A stretch of 29,414 nt of DNA from Chrysophaeum taylorii (Eukaryota; Sar; Pelagophyceae; Pelagomonadales; Pelagomonadaceae), in contig JAQMWT010000085.1 in assembly GCA_029834535.1 (NCBI GenBank), forward strand, positions 1-29,414. The letters are read 5' to 3'. Positions 9,909 to 18,089 of this stretch are shown here, piece after piece. The position numbers and the translations under genes were made by a program. Within the stretch, counting starts at the first letter, position 1. Every line of letters begins with the position of its first letter. The notes under the pieces were generated by a model, which did not search any database, had not been told where the DNA came from, and saw only the letters and a list, made by a program, of their open reading frames with translations.

Positions 9909-10738
9909 GCGGGTGTTACTACGTCGCGCGATCGCTCGAGCCCGCGCCGGACCGACTCAAGAATATGGCTTCGGCTCTGTGGTCGACCCGGTTCGAGCGA
10001 TGATGCGCTCCGACGAGGCGACCTTCGATCGCAACACACGCAACCACCTCGACATGCTCGATCACCTTGCCGAGTGCCTCGTCCAAGATGCGGCGCTCAT
10101 GCGCAAACTTGGGAAGATGGACGACCACCCGATGTGGGGCTTCGCGCCGTTCAACACGAACGAGTTCGCCGACTACGTCGAGCGCCTGATGATGACGGCG
10201 GCGGCGGCGCAGGAGCGCGGCGACACGCTGACTGCCGCCGCCATCAACGCGATCTACGCCTCGCTCTGCGACACCCACCACAAGGTCGCCGCGGCGGCCG
10301 TCCCCTCGACGACGACCGCCGTCCGGCTCGCGAACACGCCCGCGCGCCAGCTCAGCAAGATCCACAGCCGCGTATGCGACGCCCAGTCTCGTCCGGAGGC
10401 TCCTGTCGTGCCCGCCGGGCGCTCGACCGCTCGAAGTGGCCGCGCCGATCCGCCTGCGACGCCACAACGTCGTCTCGCCACCGAGGATATGGCGGACGAC
10501 GAGCTCATGTTTGGCATGCGACCTCTCGTCGTTGCTGACTCGTCGACCTGGGACGAGGTCCCGCTCCCCATATTCGCGTCGTCTTATCCCCTTACCCTGA
10601 TCGCCGACCGCATGGTTGCGATGGAGGACGGTGCCTCATGAATCCTGAGCCTTGCGAGGGCATCCGCCCTCCCGGCGTAGGTTGGCACCTATTCGCCTCT
10701 CGGGCGGGGCCGGTTGGCAGCCGGAACGTTCGCAGTGG

Positions 10739-10953
10739 GACGGGGTATGGCCGGAGGGCGCAGACGGAAGGTTATCGACGAGTTGGTTGTCAGTCACATC
10801 GCGGTCTCCTCGTCGCATGGTGACAAGCTTGATGATCACTCTCCGCCGACCCACCTTTCGGCGCCCCTCGTCTACAGGCCCGTGATTCCGGACTGGCTCC
10901 TGTCGGTCCGGCCTGGCTCCCATGCTCGAGAGAGGTCTGAAGTTAGTTAGTTA
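10739..10953 (+). repeat. 215-bp dispersed repeat, copy 2, inside the Crypton locus
   Basis: Second copy of the repeat at 5794-6008, with the 67-codon ORF at 10747-10950. It sits between the recombinase body and the GCR1_C-like domain. That spacer (10642-11003) otherwise shows no coding signal joining the two, so the repeat is probably an insertion in the gene. TTAGTTAGTTAGTTAG follows at its 3' edge. Confidence 0.75.
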
Positions 10954-11003
10954 GTTAGTTATCAGCTACGACCGGCGAGTCACCCCAGGAGGTGGCCCAA
11001 TAG

Positions 11004-11468
11004 TACTTTCGCGGCGTCGACGGGGGCCCGCCGGTCAAGGAGCTCGAGCGCTTCTACGGCCCAAAAAAGCGGTCCGGGATGGGCAAAAACGGCAAGCACT
11101 CGTGGCGCTCGAATGGCACCCGCAAGGACAACCGCGCTTTCGAGAAAGCGTTCAGCAAGCGCGCCGTGATCTACGAGGTCCTAGACGCGAGGGGCGAGGA
11201 CGCGGGCGTCGCATTCCTCGACGGACTCATAAAGGACCAGTTCCCCCACTCCCGCAAATCCGAGAGTTCCCACCTCGTCTGGCTCCAGAAGGAGCTCTCA
11301 AAGCGAAGGCCCAACTACGCCAAGAACCGCGCCCGTGGCAAAAAGGGCCGTGATGGGGGCCCAAGTAAGAAGCAACAACTCGTCGATGGCGCTGGCACCC
11401 ACGACAAATCCACGAACGCCGACAACGACGACAACGACGACAACGACGACGACGACCTGCCGACCTGA
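11004..11468 (+). pseudogene. GCR1_C-like DNA-binding domain of the Crypton
   Basis: The frame is open from just after a TAG at 11001-11003 to TGA at 11466-11468. YFRGVDGGPPVKELERFYG followed by SW....NGTRKDNRAFEKAF matches the C-terminal DNA-binding domain (GCR1_C) found downstream of the recombinase in fungal-type Cryptons, where an aromatic-rich W.EY.rG..G.P...L segment is followed by a basic tail. The end is a basic patch (KNRARGKKGR) and an acidic low-complexity tail made by GACAAC repeats (DNDDNDDNDDDD). No start codon is placed: this is the last part of the gene at 8449-10641, cut off by the intervening repeat and a frame change. The domain itself is intact. Confidence 0.65.
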
Positions 11469-12683
11469 GCTTTTACGTGGTCGACGCAAATAGCCCCGAA
11501 TAAGGCGACCTTGTCTTGTTAACTGGCGTTCATTTTTTGAAACTGGCGGGCGCTTGTGCCACGACTGGCTGGGCCTCGCCCGCCAACTAGCGTGGGTCGG
11601 AAGAGTTGACCATCCGTGGGTGCGCGTTGGTGGCGAAGCCACGAGGGGATCGGGGGACCAGAGGAGGACTAGTTCGCCGCATATTGGTCTCGGCCCAGTC
11701 TCGGCCCAGGATGAGGGGTTTTTGGGTCTGCTCTGAGTCCTGAGAGCTGGCGCCGGGGTCGACGGCAAATCGCTGCAGCGAGAGTCGGACCCCTAGCAAG
11801 CCCAGCGCCGAAGGAAAGGGCGCAACCAGAATGTCCAGAATGTTCCCAGAAACCGTTCTCAGAGATTGGGTGCGTTCGGAGCGCGATGGGAGGGGCGCGG
11901 CGTTCGATTGCGGGAACAACGACGAAGGCGACGGCGGCGGTTCGTGTATCATCGACTCGACGTTCACCGTGCCGAGGAGGAACGAGCAGGATTTGACCGC
12001 CGTGAGTCCTCCTGGACGGAGTCACGACTCGGCCAAGTCTCAAGAGACATTCCTGGTGAGACGCGCTGGAGAAGTCGAAGTCCAGCGATAAGCCGAATAG
12101 GAAGCACCGAGACTGAAGGATTGACTGGGACACCTGATGTCAAGTACGAGGGCTCCCGTCGAAGCTTCGAGACCTTGAGCGTAGTGCACGTACGGGATCG
12201 TCGCTCGATCCACTTTCCAGTTCCCACATCGAGCGGCATGATCGCGGGGCATTCGTTCGACAGTTATGGGTGGGCCTTGGCGTCTAGACGCGATTGCCGG
12301 AGCATCTGCACGAGATGGCTGCTTTGGTCCCTTTCTTATGGTTCGAGTCGTTGGTGAAGCGAAGCGGCGCGTGCGTCGATGCCAGGCTCCAGCGTGCCGA
12401 GCGCGCCTCGGGCCCAAGTTCCTCCTTGACTAGTGTCGTGATTCACGTCGAGCAGCGCACTCGACAACATCGGCACAGCCTGTCGCCCCGTTTCCTCGTC
12501 CAGCCCTCGAGCAAGAATATACCACGTGACCACCACTTGCTCCTTGCGGGGCAGATCCAGGGACTCGCTAGGTTCGGGTAACTCGCTAGCCTCGTAGCAA
12601 TGAGCCGGGCGTTGAAGGGAGGAGGCTCTTGGGCGTTACGGCGCGCTGATAGGGCCCGCGCGGCGCACGTGGAGGGCTTGGCG
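11469..12683. other. No recognisable gene
   Basis: Several medium frames on both strands overlap one another, with no recognisable domain. The start may hold the Crypton 3' end; AACTGGCG occurs twice near 11520-11547. I cannot place a terminus. Confidence 0.45.
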
Positions 12684-12698
12684 CCTAAGTGTTATGTC
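12684..12698 (+). repeat. 15-bp direct repeat, left copy, flanking the Helitron cluster
   Basis: CCTAAGTGTTATGTC is identical to 17872-17886. The two copies bracket the whole cluster of Helitron-like elements (12699-17871). Confidence 0.75.
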
Positions 12699-13202
12699 TT
12701 TACAAGTGCAGGACAGTAAGTTCGCCAGTAAGTTCACCTAGTCCCAATCTCTAACCCCAGTAAGTTCACCTGGTCCCAGTAAGTTCACCTAGTCCCAATC
12801 TCTAACCCCAGTAAGTTCGGTGTAAGCCCACTCGTGCTCACATCCACTCACCCCTCTCCTTTGAACTCGCCCCTCTCACCCTCGCCAATCTAAGCTGCTT
12901 CGATCCGCACACGCCGCTCCTTTGAACTCGTCCCTCTCACCCTCTCACCCTCGCCAATCTAAGCTGCTTCGATCCGCACACGCCGCTCCTTTGAACTCGT
13001 CCCTCTCACCCTCGCCAATCTAAGCTGCTTTGATCCGCACACGCCGCTAACCTTTGAGTTTACTCTAAAAACCCCAGTAAGTTCACTTGGTCCCAGTAAG
13101 TTCGCCTGGTCACTAATTTCACCTAGTCCCAATCTCTAACCTCTGTAAGTTCACCTGGTTCCAGTAAGTTCACCTGGTCCCAGTAAGTTCACTTACAGAA
13201 CG

Positions 13203-13803
13203 CGTGTAGACGCCGGGAGGGGGCTTATCGGTATTGCGCAGCACGTGTGGGGTAGGGTGGAGTCGTCGACTCAGAGGAGCATATCCTCGGGGTTGCCGAT
13301 CGACAGAGAGCCACGTAGAGCTGGACGTGACAGAAGACGGGCTTGGGCAAGAGGACGCCGACCTCGCGGGGCGTCTGGCCCTGGCTCTTGTTGATCGTTT
13401 GGCGTCGGCGGGCCTTAAGGGATACAGGTTGGAGAAGCCTCGGTGACACGACACGATCGATCATGTATCTGGTACCGTTGCAGTGGCTGTGCGACGGGTC
13501 GAGGTTGCGAAGACTTTAAGCTCGCGATCAAAGTCAGCATGCCGTTGGTTGTCAGGAGGGAGTTGAAAACTCGACTGGAAAGAGCGAGGCGTCGGCTTCC
13601 GACCCAACCTAGTCGGCCGATAGTCGGCCGAAAAGAACTCCGACGCCTCGTCTCCGGGAAAAAAAGGCCGCGGTCATTCATGCGCGCGTTGTCAGCATCG
13701 ACAACATCGTTTCGACGGGGCGTGAGAATGGCGCGCTGAAAGAGCCGCCGCGGGTCGTGGAAACAGTCTGCGAGGTCGCCGTAGACGGCTTGGAGGATCA
13801 CTG
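13203..13803 (-). pseudogene. PIF1/Helitron helicase C-terminal remnant, copy 2
   Basis: This copy carries QRAILTPRRNDVVDADNARM, then an extra insertion near the poly-T tract and a partly repeated GGCCGATAGTCGGCCGA, then LNSL.TTNGM in a shifted frame and RRRQTINKSQGQTPREVGV. It continues through LLPKPVFCHVQLYVALCRS, which corresponds to the family's PVFSHGQLYVALSR motif VI, so it extends further than copy 1. The S to C change in VALCR is shared with the other full-length copies, suggesting they descend from one already mutated source. Frameshifts preclude function. Confidence 0.75.
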
Positions 13804-13859
13804 CCTGACTCGCGCGCCTATCTGATCCTTACCCTAAATCGGGGGACAAACAAACAAAG

Positions 13860-14510
13860 CCTGCCCCACGTCTTGGTGATGACCCCGACTAGGTCCCGCG
13901 TACTTATCTCCGCCCGTCAGGCACATCCCTCATACCCCACAAACCCACCCACATCCTTCATGCTCCCCACACACACCCCCCTCTTAGCAGTCGACATTTA
14001 AAGACAAACAAACAACGTCCTCTCTTCGCCTGCCCCACGCCTCGGCGATGACCCCGACTAGGTCCCGCGTACTTATCTCCGCCCGTCAGGCACATCCCTC
14101 ATACCCCACAAACCCACCCACATCCTTCATGCTCCCCACACACACCCCCCTCTTAGCAGTCGACATTTAAAGACAAAACAAACAACGTCCTCTTCGCCTG
14201 CCCACGCCTCGGCGATGACCCCGACTAGGTCCCGCGTACTTATCTCCGCCCGTCAGGCACATCCCTCATACCCACAAACCCACCCACATCCTTCATGCTC
14301 CCCACACACACCCCTCAGCAGTCACATTTAAAGACAACAAACAACGTCCTCTCCTCGCCTGCCCCACGCCTCGGCGATGACCCCGACTAGGTCCCGCGTA
14401 CTTATCTCCGCCCGTCAGGCACATCCCTCATACCCCACAAACCCACCCACATCCTTCATGCTCCCCACACACACCCCCCTCTTAGCAGTCGACATTTAAA
14501 GACAAACAAA
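13860..14510 (-). repeat. Four tandem copies of a 160-170 bp unit
   Basis: Unit starts on the plus strand (CCTGCCC(C)ACG...) are at 13860, 14029, 14197 and 14358, with the last running to about 14510. Each contains CCCCGACTAGGTCCCGCGTA, CATCCTTCATGCTCCCC and GTCGACATTTAAAGAC. Single copies lie at about 15470-15629 (inverted) and 17627-17786, directly attached to the retroelement-protein fragments there, so the unit is probably the 3' neighbour of that captured fragment. Confidence 0.85.
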
Positions 14511-14563
14511 CAGACAAACAGACAAACAGACAGACAAACATCTGTCGATTAGTAGTAAGGAAA

Positions 14564-15420
14564 CAAGTGCAGGCCAGTAAGTTCACCTATTCCCAATCTC
14601 TAACCCCAGCAAGTTCACCTAATCCCAGTAAGTTTCATATAAGTTCACCTGGTCAGTAAGTTCACCTAGTCCAAATCTCTAGCCCCAGTAAGTTCACCTG
14701 GTCCAGTAAGTTTCATATAAGTTCACCTGGTCAGTAAGTTCACCTAGCTCACACCCACTCCTTCGAGCCCGTTGCTCTCGCCTCCGCCAATCTAAGGCGC
14801 TTTGATCCGCACACGCCGCTAACCTTTGAGTTTACTCTAAAACCCCCAGTAAGTTCACCTGGTCCCAGTAAGTTCACCAGGTCACTCAGTTCACCTAGTC
14901 CCAATCTCAAACCTCAGTAAGTTCACCTGGCCCTTGTTGATCGTTCGGCGTCGGTGGGGCTTGAGGGATACAGGTTGGAGGAGCCTCGGTGACACGACAC
15001 GATCGATCATGTATCTGGTACCGTTGCAGTGGCCGTGCGACGGGTCGAGGTTGCGAAGACTTTAAGCTCGCGATCAAAGTCAGCATGCCGTTGGTTGTCA
15101 GGGAGTTGAAAACTCGACTGTAAAGAGCGAGGCGTCGGCTTCCGACCCAACCTAGTGGGCCGAAAAGAACTCCGACGCCTCGTCTTCGGGAAAAAAAGGC
15201 CGCGGTCATGCGCGCGTTGTCAGCATCGACAACATCGTTTCGACGGGGGGTGAGAATGGCGCGCTGAAAGAGCCGCCGCGGGTCGTGGAAACAGTCTGCG
15301 AGGTCGCCGTAGACGGCTTGGAGGATCACTGCCTGCCTGGCTCGCGCGTCTACCTGATCCTTACCCTAAATCGAGGGACACCCACCTACATCCCTCATGC
15401 TCCCCACACCCTCTTAGCAG
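14564..15420 (-). mobile_element. Helitron-like element, copy 3 (5' end missing)
   Basis: The 3' end on the minus strand is CTTG at 14564-14567, followed by T. The element contains the subterminal array (14568-14930), a shortened helicase remnant and CTCGATTTAGGGTAAGGAT. Its 5' part is only a 50-bp relic of the 160-170 bp unit (15375-15420), which abuts the 5' TC of copy 4 head to head. The TC...TTTGTCTG start is absent. Confidence 0.65.
14930..15332 (-). pseudogene. PIF1/Helitron helicase C-terminal remnant, copy 3
   Basis: Same reading as the other copies from LQAVYGDLADCFHDPRRLF to LNSLTTNGM and the NGTRYMIDRV block in shifting frames. It stops within the segment before ITKSQGQT, where it is fused to the subterminal array. 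It lacks motif VI, like copy 1, but the break point is different, so the two truncations are independent. Confidence 0.72.
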
Positions 15421-15585
15421 TCCTAACTACTAATCGACAGATGTTTGTTTGTCTGTCTGTTTGTTTGTCTGTCTTTAAATGTCGACTGCTAAGAGGGGGG
15501 GGGGTGTGTGGGGAGCATGAAGGATGTGGGTGGGTTTGTGGGGCATGAGGGATGTGCCTGACGGGCGGAGATAAGTACGCGGGAC

Positions 15586-16342
15586 CTAGTCGGGGTCATC
15601 GCCGAGGCGTGGGGCAGGCGAAGAGAGGACGGGCCCCGCCCGTAGGTCGTACGCATGCTGCCGCCGGACGTATGTGCGACGAAGGGTGACGTCCTGCTGG
15701 GATCGGGCGGCCTGGGCGGGGTTCCCCGAGGCGGCGACATGGGTGAGGGCGGTGAGGGCACAGCGAGCCCGGCCTACTGCGTTGGCGATCCCCCACTCAC
15801 GGTAGATGCGGCGAGTTTGGGCCGCCTTTGCCTCTGTGAAGTTGGCGCAGCCGCTTGTCACCCAGGTTCGCGCAGCGATGCGCTCTGCGCATGTTTGGGC
15901 GAGAGCGTGGCACGCCGCGCTGGCCTCACCGAAGGCACCAAAGACGAGGCCGGTGACGGTGCCGTAGCTACGTAGCCGCTGTTCGACAGGGCCCAAAAAG
16001 CCAGGCGGTGGTGCTGTACCCGGCTGGGGGATGATGGCGTCGATGCCGCGGGCGTGAGCGAGGTATTCGGAGTGGACTTGCGCTGCGCGCCGATCGACAG
16101 GCGACGGGTGGGAGGGATGGAGGGCGTGGGCGGTGTACAACGAACCCCAAGGGTTTTGATGTCGTAGAGTTGCTCCTTGTTGTCGAGCGTGGTGAGGATG
16201 TCTGGGACGACTTGACGTCGGGCGAGATTGCCTCGGTACCGGCCGTAGAGGCGCGTGCGAATGGTAGGGGCGACGACGTCAGCAAAGATGCCGAAAACCT
16301 CGGACAGGGCTGGGATGCTGGCCTCTTTGACGCTGCCGTGGT
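15586..16342 (-). pseudogene. Captured retroelement protein C-terminus with PD...DxK motif
   Basis: On the minus strand the first frame gives SVKEASIPALSEVFGIFADV, RLYGRYRGNLARRQ and VVPDILTTLDNKEQLYDIK. PD followed about 14 residues later by D-I-K is the pattern of a PD-(D/E)xK nuclease core, as in the restriction-like endonuclease domains of some non-LTR elements. A small deletion after KTLG shifts the frame, and the second frame continues DRRAAQVHSEYLAHARGIDA, GLVFGAFGEASAACHALAQ and REWGIANAVGRARCALTAL. The frame runs on into the 160-170 bp unit and stops at 15586. It begins abruptly at the CTGT tract of the host Helitron, so the N-terminal part was never captured or has been lost. The nuclease assignment rests on one motif. 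Confidence 0.5.
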
Positions 16343-16421
16343 CTGTCTGTCTGTCCATCGATTTAGGGTAAGGATCAGGTAGGCGCGAGAGTAAGGATCA
16401 GGTAGGCGCGAGAGGCAGACA

Positions 16422-17008
16422 GTGATCCTCCAAGCCGTCTACGGCGACCTCGCAGACTATTTCCACGACCCGCGGCGGCTCTTTCAGCGCGCCATTCTCT
16501 CGCCCCGTCGAAACGATGTTGTCGATGCTGACAACGCGCGCATGACCGAGGCTTTTTTTTCACGGAGACGAGGCGTCGGAGTTCCTTTCGGCAGACTAGG
16601 TTGGGTCGGAAGCCGACGCCTCGCTCTCAAGAGTCGAGTTTTGAACTCCCCGACAACCAACGGCATGCTGACTTTGATCGCGAGCTTAAAGTCTTCGCAA
16701 CCTCGACCCGTCGCACGGCCACTGCAACGGTACCAGATACTTGATCGATCGTGTCGTTGTCACCGAGGCTCCTCCAGCCTGTATCCCTTAAGGCCCGCCG
16801 ACGCCAAACGATCACCAAGAGCCAGGGCCAGACGCCCCGCGAGGTCGGCGTCCTCTTGGCGAAGCCCGTCTTCTGCCACGTCCAGCTCTACGTGGCTCTC
16901 TGTCGATCGGCAACCCCGAGAATATCCTCTTCTTGGTCGACGACTCCACCCTACTCCACACGTGCTGCGCAATACCGATAAGCCCCCTCCCAGCGTCTAC
17001 ACGCGCAC
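16422..17008 (+). pseudogene. PIF1/Helitron helicase C-terminal remnant, copy 4
   Basis: LQAVYGDLADYFHDPRRLF and QRAILSPRRNDVVDADNARM are followed, in other frames, by GDEASEFLSAD, LNSPTTNGM, a NLDPSHGHCNGTRY block and RRRQTITKSQGQTPREVGV. The sequence continues through PVFCHVQLYVALCRS (motif VI) and on to about 17008 (PPPSVYTR). A roughly 20-base deletion between DRELKV and NLDP, shared by all copies, removes the G.PVMLLR segment expected there. Confidence 0.75.
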
Positions 17009-17349
17009 TATAGGTTAACTTACTGGGACCAGGTTAACTTACTGGGACCAGGTTAACTTACTGGGGTTATAGATTGGGACTAGGTGGACTGAGTGACCAG
17101 GTGAAACTGGGACCAGGTGAACATACTGGGGTTTTCAGAGTAAAGGGTTTTTAGAGTAAACTCAAAGGTTGGCGGCGCGTGCGGACCAAAGCAGCTTAGA
17201 TTGGCGGAGGCGAGAGCGACGAGCTCAAAGGAGTTGGTTAGAGCTAGGTGAACTTACTGAGCAGGTGAACTTATATGAAACTTATCCCAGTTAGGTGAAC
17301 TTGCTGGGGTTAGAGATTGGGACTAGGTGAACTTACTGGCCTGCACTTG

Positions 17350-17835
17350 TCGACATTTAAAGACAGCAGAGCGCATCGCTGCGCGAACCTGGGTGGCAAG
17401 CGGCTGCGCCAACTTCACAGAGGCAAAGGCGGCCCAAACTCGCCGCATCTACCGTGAGTGGGGGATCGCCAACGCATTAGGCCGGGCTCGCTGTGCCCTC
17501 ACCGCCCTCACCCATGTCGCCGCCTCGGGGAACCCCACCCAGGCCGCCCGATCCCAGCAGGACGTCACCCTTCGTCGCACATACGTCCGGCGGCAGCATG
17601 CGTACGACCTACGGGTGGGGCCCGTCCTCTCTTCGCCTGCCCCACGCCTCGGCGATGACCCCGACTAGGTCCCGCGTACTTATCTCCGCCCGTCAGGCAC
17701 ATCCCTCATACCCCAAAAACCCACCCACATCCTTCATGCTCCCCACACACACCCCCCTCTTAGCAGTCGACATTTAAAGACAAACAGACAAAGAGACAAA
17801 CAAACAGACAAACATCTGTCGATTAGTAGTTAGGA
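17350..17835 (-). mobile_element. Helitron-like element, copy 5 (5' part only)
   Basis: On the minus strand it starts A|TCCTAACTACTAATCG at 17835. It runs through the TTTGTCTG tract, one 160-170 bp unit and an antisense retroelement-protein fragment, and stops where copy 4 ends (17349). The helicase and 3' end are absent. Copies 4 and 5 are therefore tail to tail, with copy 5 truncated at the junction. Confidence 0.6.
17368..17668 (+). pseudogene. Captured retroelement protein fragment, third copy
   Basis: An open frame gives AERIAARTWVASGCANFTEA, RRIYREWGIANALGRARCAL and VTLRRTYVRRQHAYDLRVGP, almost identical to 15586-16342 and close to 4730-5308. It begins inside the region after GLVFGAFGEAS, so the putative nuclease core is absent. 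It ends with TAG in the attached 160-170 bp unit (GDDPD then stop), exactly as the copy inside element 4 does, showing that those two come from one captured source. Confidence 0.6.
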
Positions 17836-17871
17836 TGTCGACTGCTAAGAGGGGGGTGTGTGGGGGGTGTA

Positions 17872-17886
17872 CCTAAGTGTTATGTC
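17872..17886 (+). repeat. 15-bp direct repeat, right copy
   Basis: CCTAAGTGTTATGTC, identical to 12684-12698. Just inside it, 17836-17871 is an extra relic of the unit beginning TGTCGACTGCTAAGAGGGG. Confidence 0.75.
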
Positions 17887-17905
17887 ATGCCCCGGTGCAC
17901 ACGTA

Positions 17906-18089
17906 ACAGAAAACTTTATTTTTATTTTTTTTTAATGTTAGACAGAAATGTTACTGAGTACCCGAGTATTCCACCACATTCCTGTCAAAAATAAGCCCAT
18001 CACATTCCTGTCAAAAATAAGACAGGAATGTGATGGAATACTCGGGTGCTCAGTAACATTTATGTCTAACGTGCTTGAAAGTTTTCTGT
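17906..18089. mobile_element. Foldback or MITE-like element with nested inverted repeats
   Basis: The outer arms are ACAGAAAACTTT (17906-17917) and its exact complement (18078-18089). The inner arms, 17937-17987 and 18021-18070, pair over about 50 bp with a few mismatches (left arm beginning GTTAGACAGAAATGTTACTG). A 21-bp direct repeat CACATTCCTGTCAAAAATAAG occurs at 17976 and 18001 next to the loop. There is no coding capacity and I could not define a target duplication. Confidence 0.75.

Larger units (their letters stand above)
8449..10641 (+). pseudogene. Crypton-type tyrosine recombinase (NDC10 domain II-like)
   Basis: The ATG at 8449 opens a frame whose residues ~45-150 form the core-binding part (TSKSYGTS..., LVTPDKCLEFLRFTAGRAKL, LRQLLKALVDYYQEQ). 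After frameshifts near 8940 and 9105 the catalytic domain follows: LLVGYNDEQHG, the Arg segment ALRGDSLRKAQLADWLVFQ, DNGKTNVTGHADVA, MRHATNPER, MALYLFTMW, HxxR in VHLRRGEALRMAEAAGI, AAHHRQ, and the Tyr in SVSYCNDFPM. This order matches Crypton recombinases related to the yeast Ndc10/CBF3 fold, which cut and join DNA through the tyrosine. Two introns are supported: 9353-9398 (GTGAGC...CGCAG, joining NPER to CLHFSMALY) and 9857-9908 (GTGGGT...ATAG, joining FPIDG to GCYYVARSLEPAPDRL). Frameshifts also occur near 9320 and 9992. The C-terminal helical part (HLDMLDHLAECLVQDAALMR, HPMWGFAPFNTNEFADYVE) fits the family. The indels make it a pseudogene or a recently inactivated copy. Confidence 0.82.
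12713..14561 (-). mobile_element. Helitron-like element, copy 2 (1849 bp)
   Basis: On the minus strand it starts TCCTTACTACTAATCG at 14561 and ends CTTG at 12713, followed by T. It holds the TTTGTCTG-like tract, four tandem 160-170 bp units (13860-14510), ATTTAGGGTAAGGAT, the helicase remnant (13203-13803) and a long subterminal array of GGTGAACTTACTGG units (12717-13200). Within that array a block reading CTCCTTTGAACTCG...CACACGCCG on the plus strand is repeated three times (starts 12856, 12917, 12986; end about 13046). It lies two bases from copy 3, in the same orientation (head to tail). Confidence 0.72.
15421..17349 (+). mobile_element. Helitron-like element, copy 4 with captured retroelement fragment (1929 bp)
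   Basis: It starts TCCTAACTACTAATCG at 15421 and ends CCTGCACTTG at 17349, followed by T. Between the short TTTGTCTG tract and ATCGATTTAGGGTAAGGAT it holds one inverted 160-170 bp unit and an antisense retroelement-protein fragment (15586-16342). The helicase remnant (16422-17008) and the subterminal array (17009-17349) follow. Compared with copy 6, this is the same backbone with about 870 bp inserted. Confidence 0.7.

Noticed and set aside
11395..11465. GACAAC trinucleotide-type repeat as an independent microsatellite locus
   Set aside because: It is in frame within the GCR1_C-like ORF and encodes its acidic C-terminal tail.
12717..13200. Short repeats with spacers resembling a CRISPR array
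   Set aside because: Repeat and spacer lengths are irregular, spacers are themselves repeats, and the same array occurs in five other places at a transposon end in a eukaryotic context.
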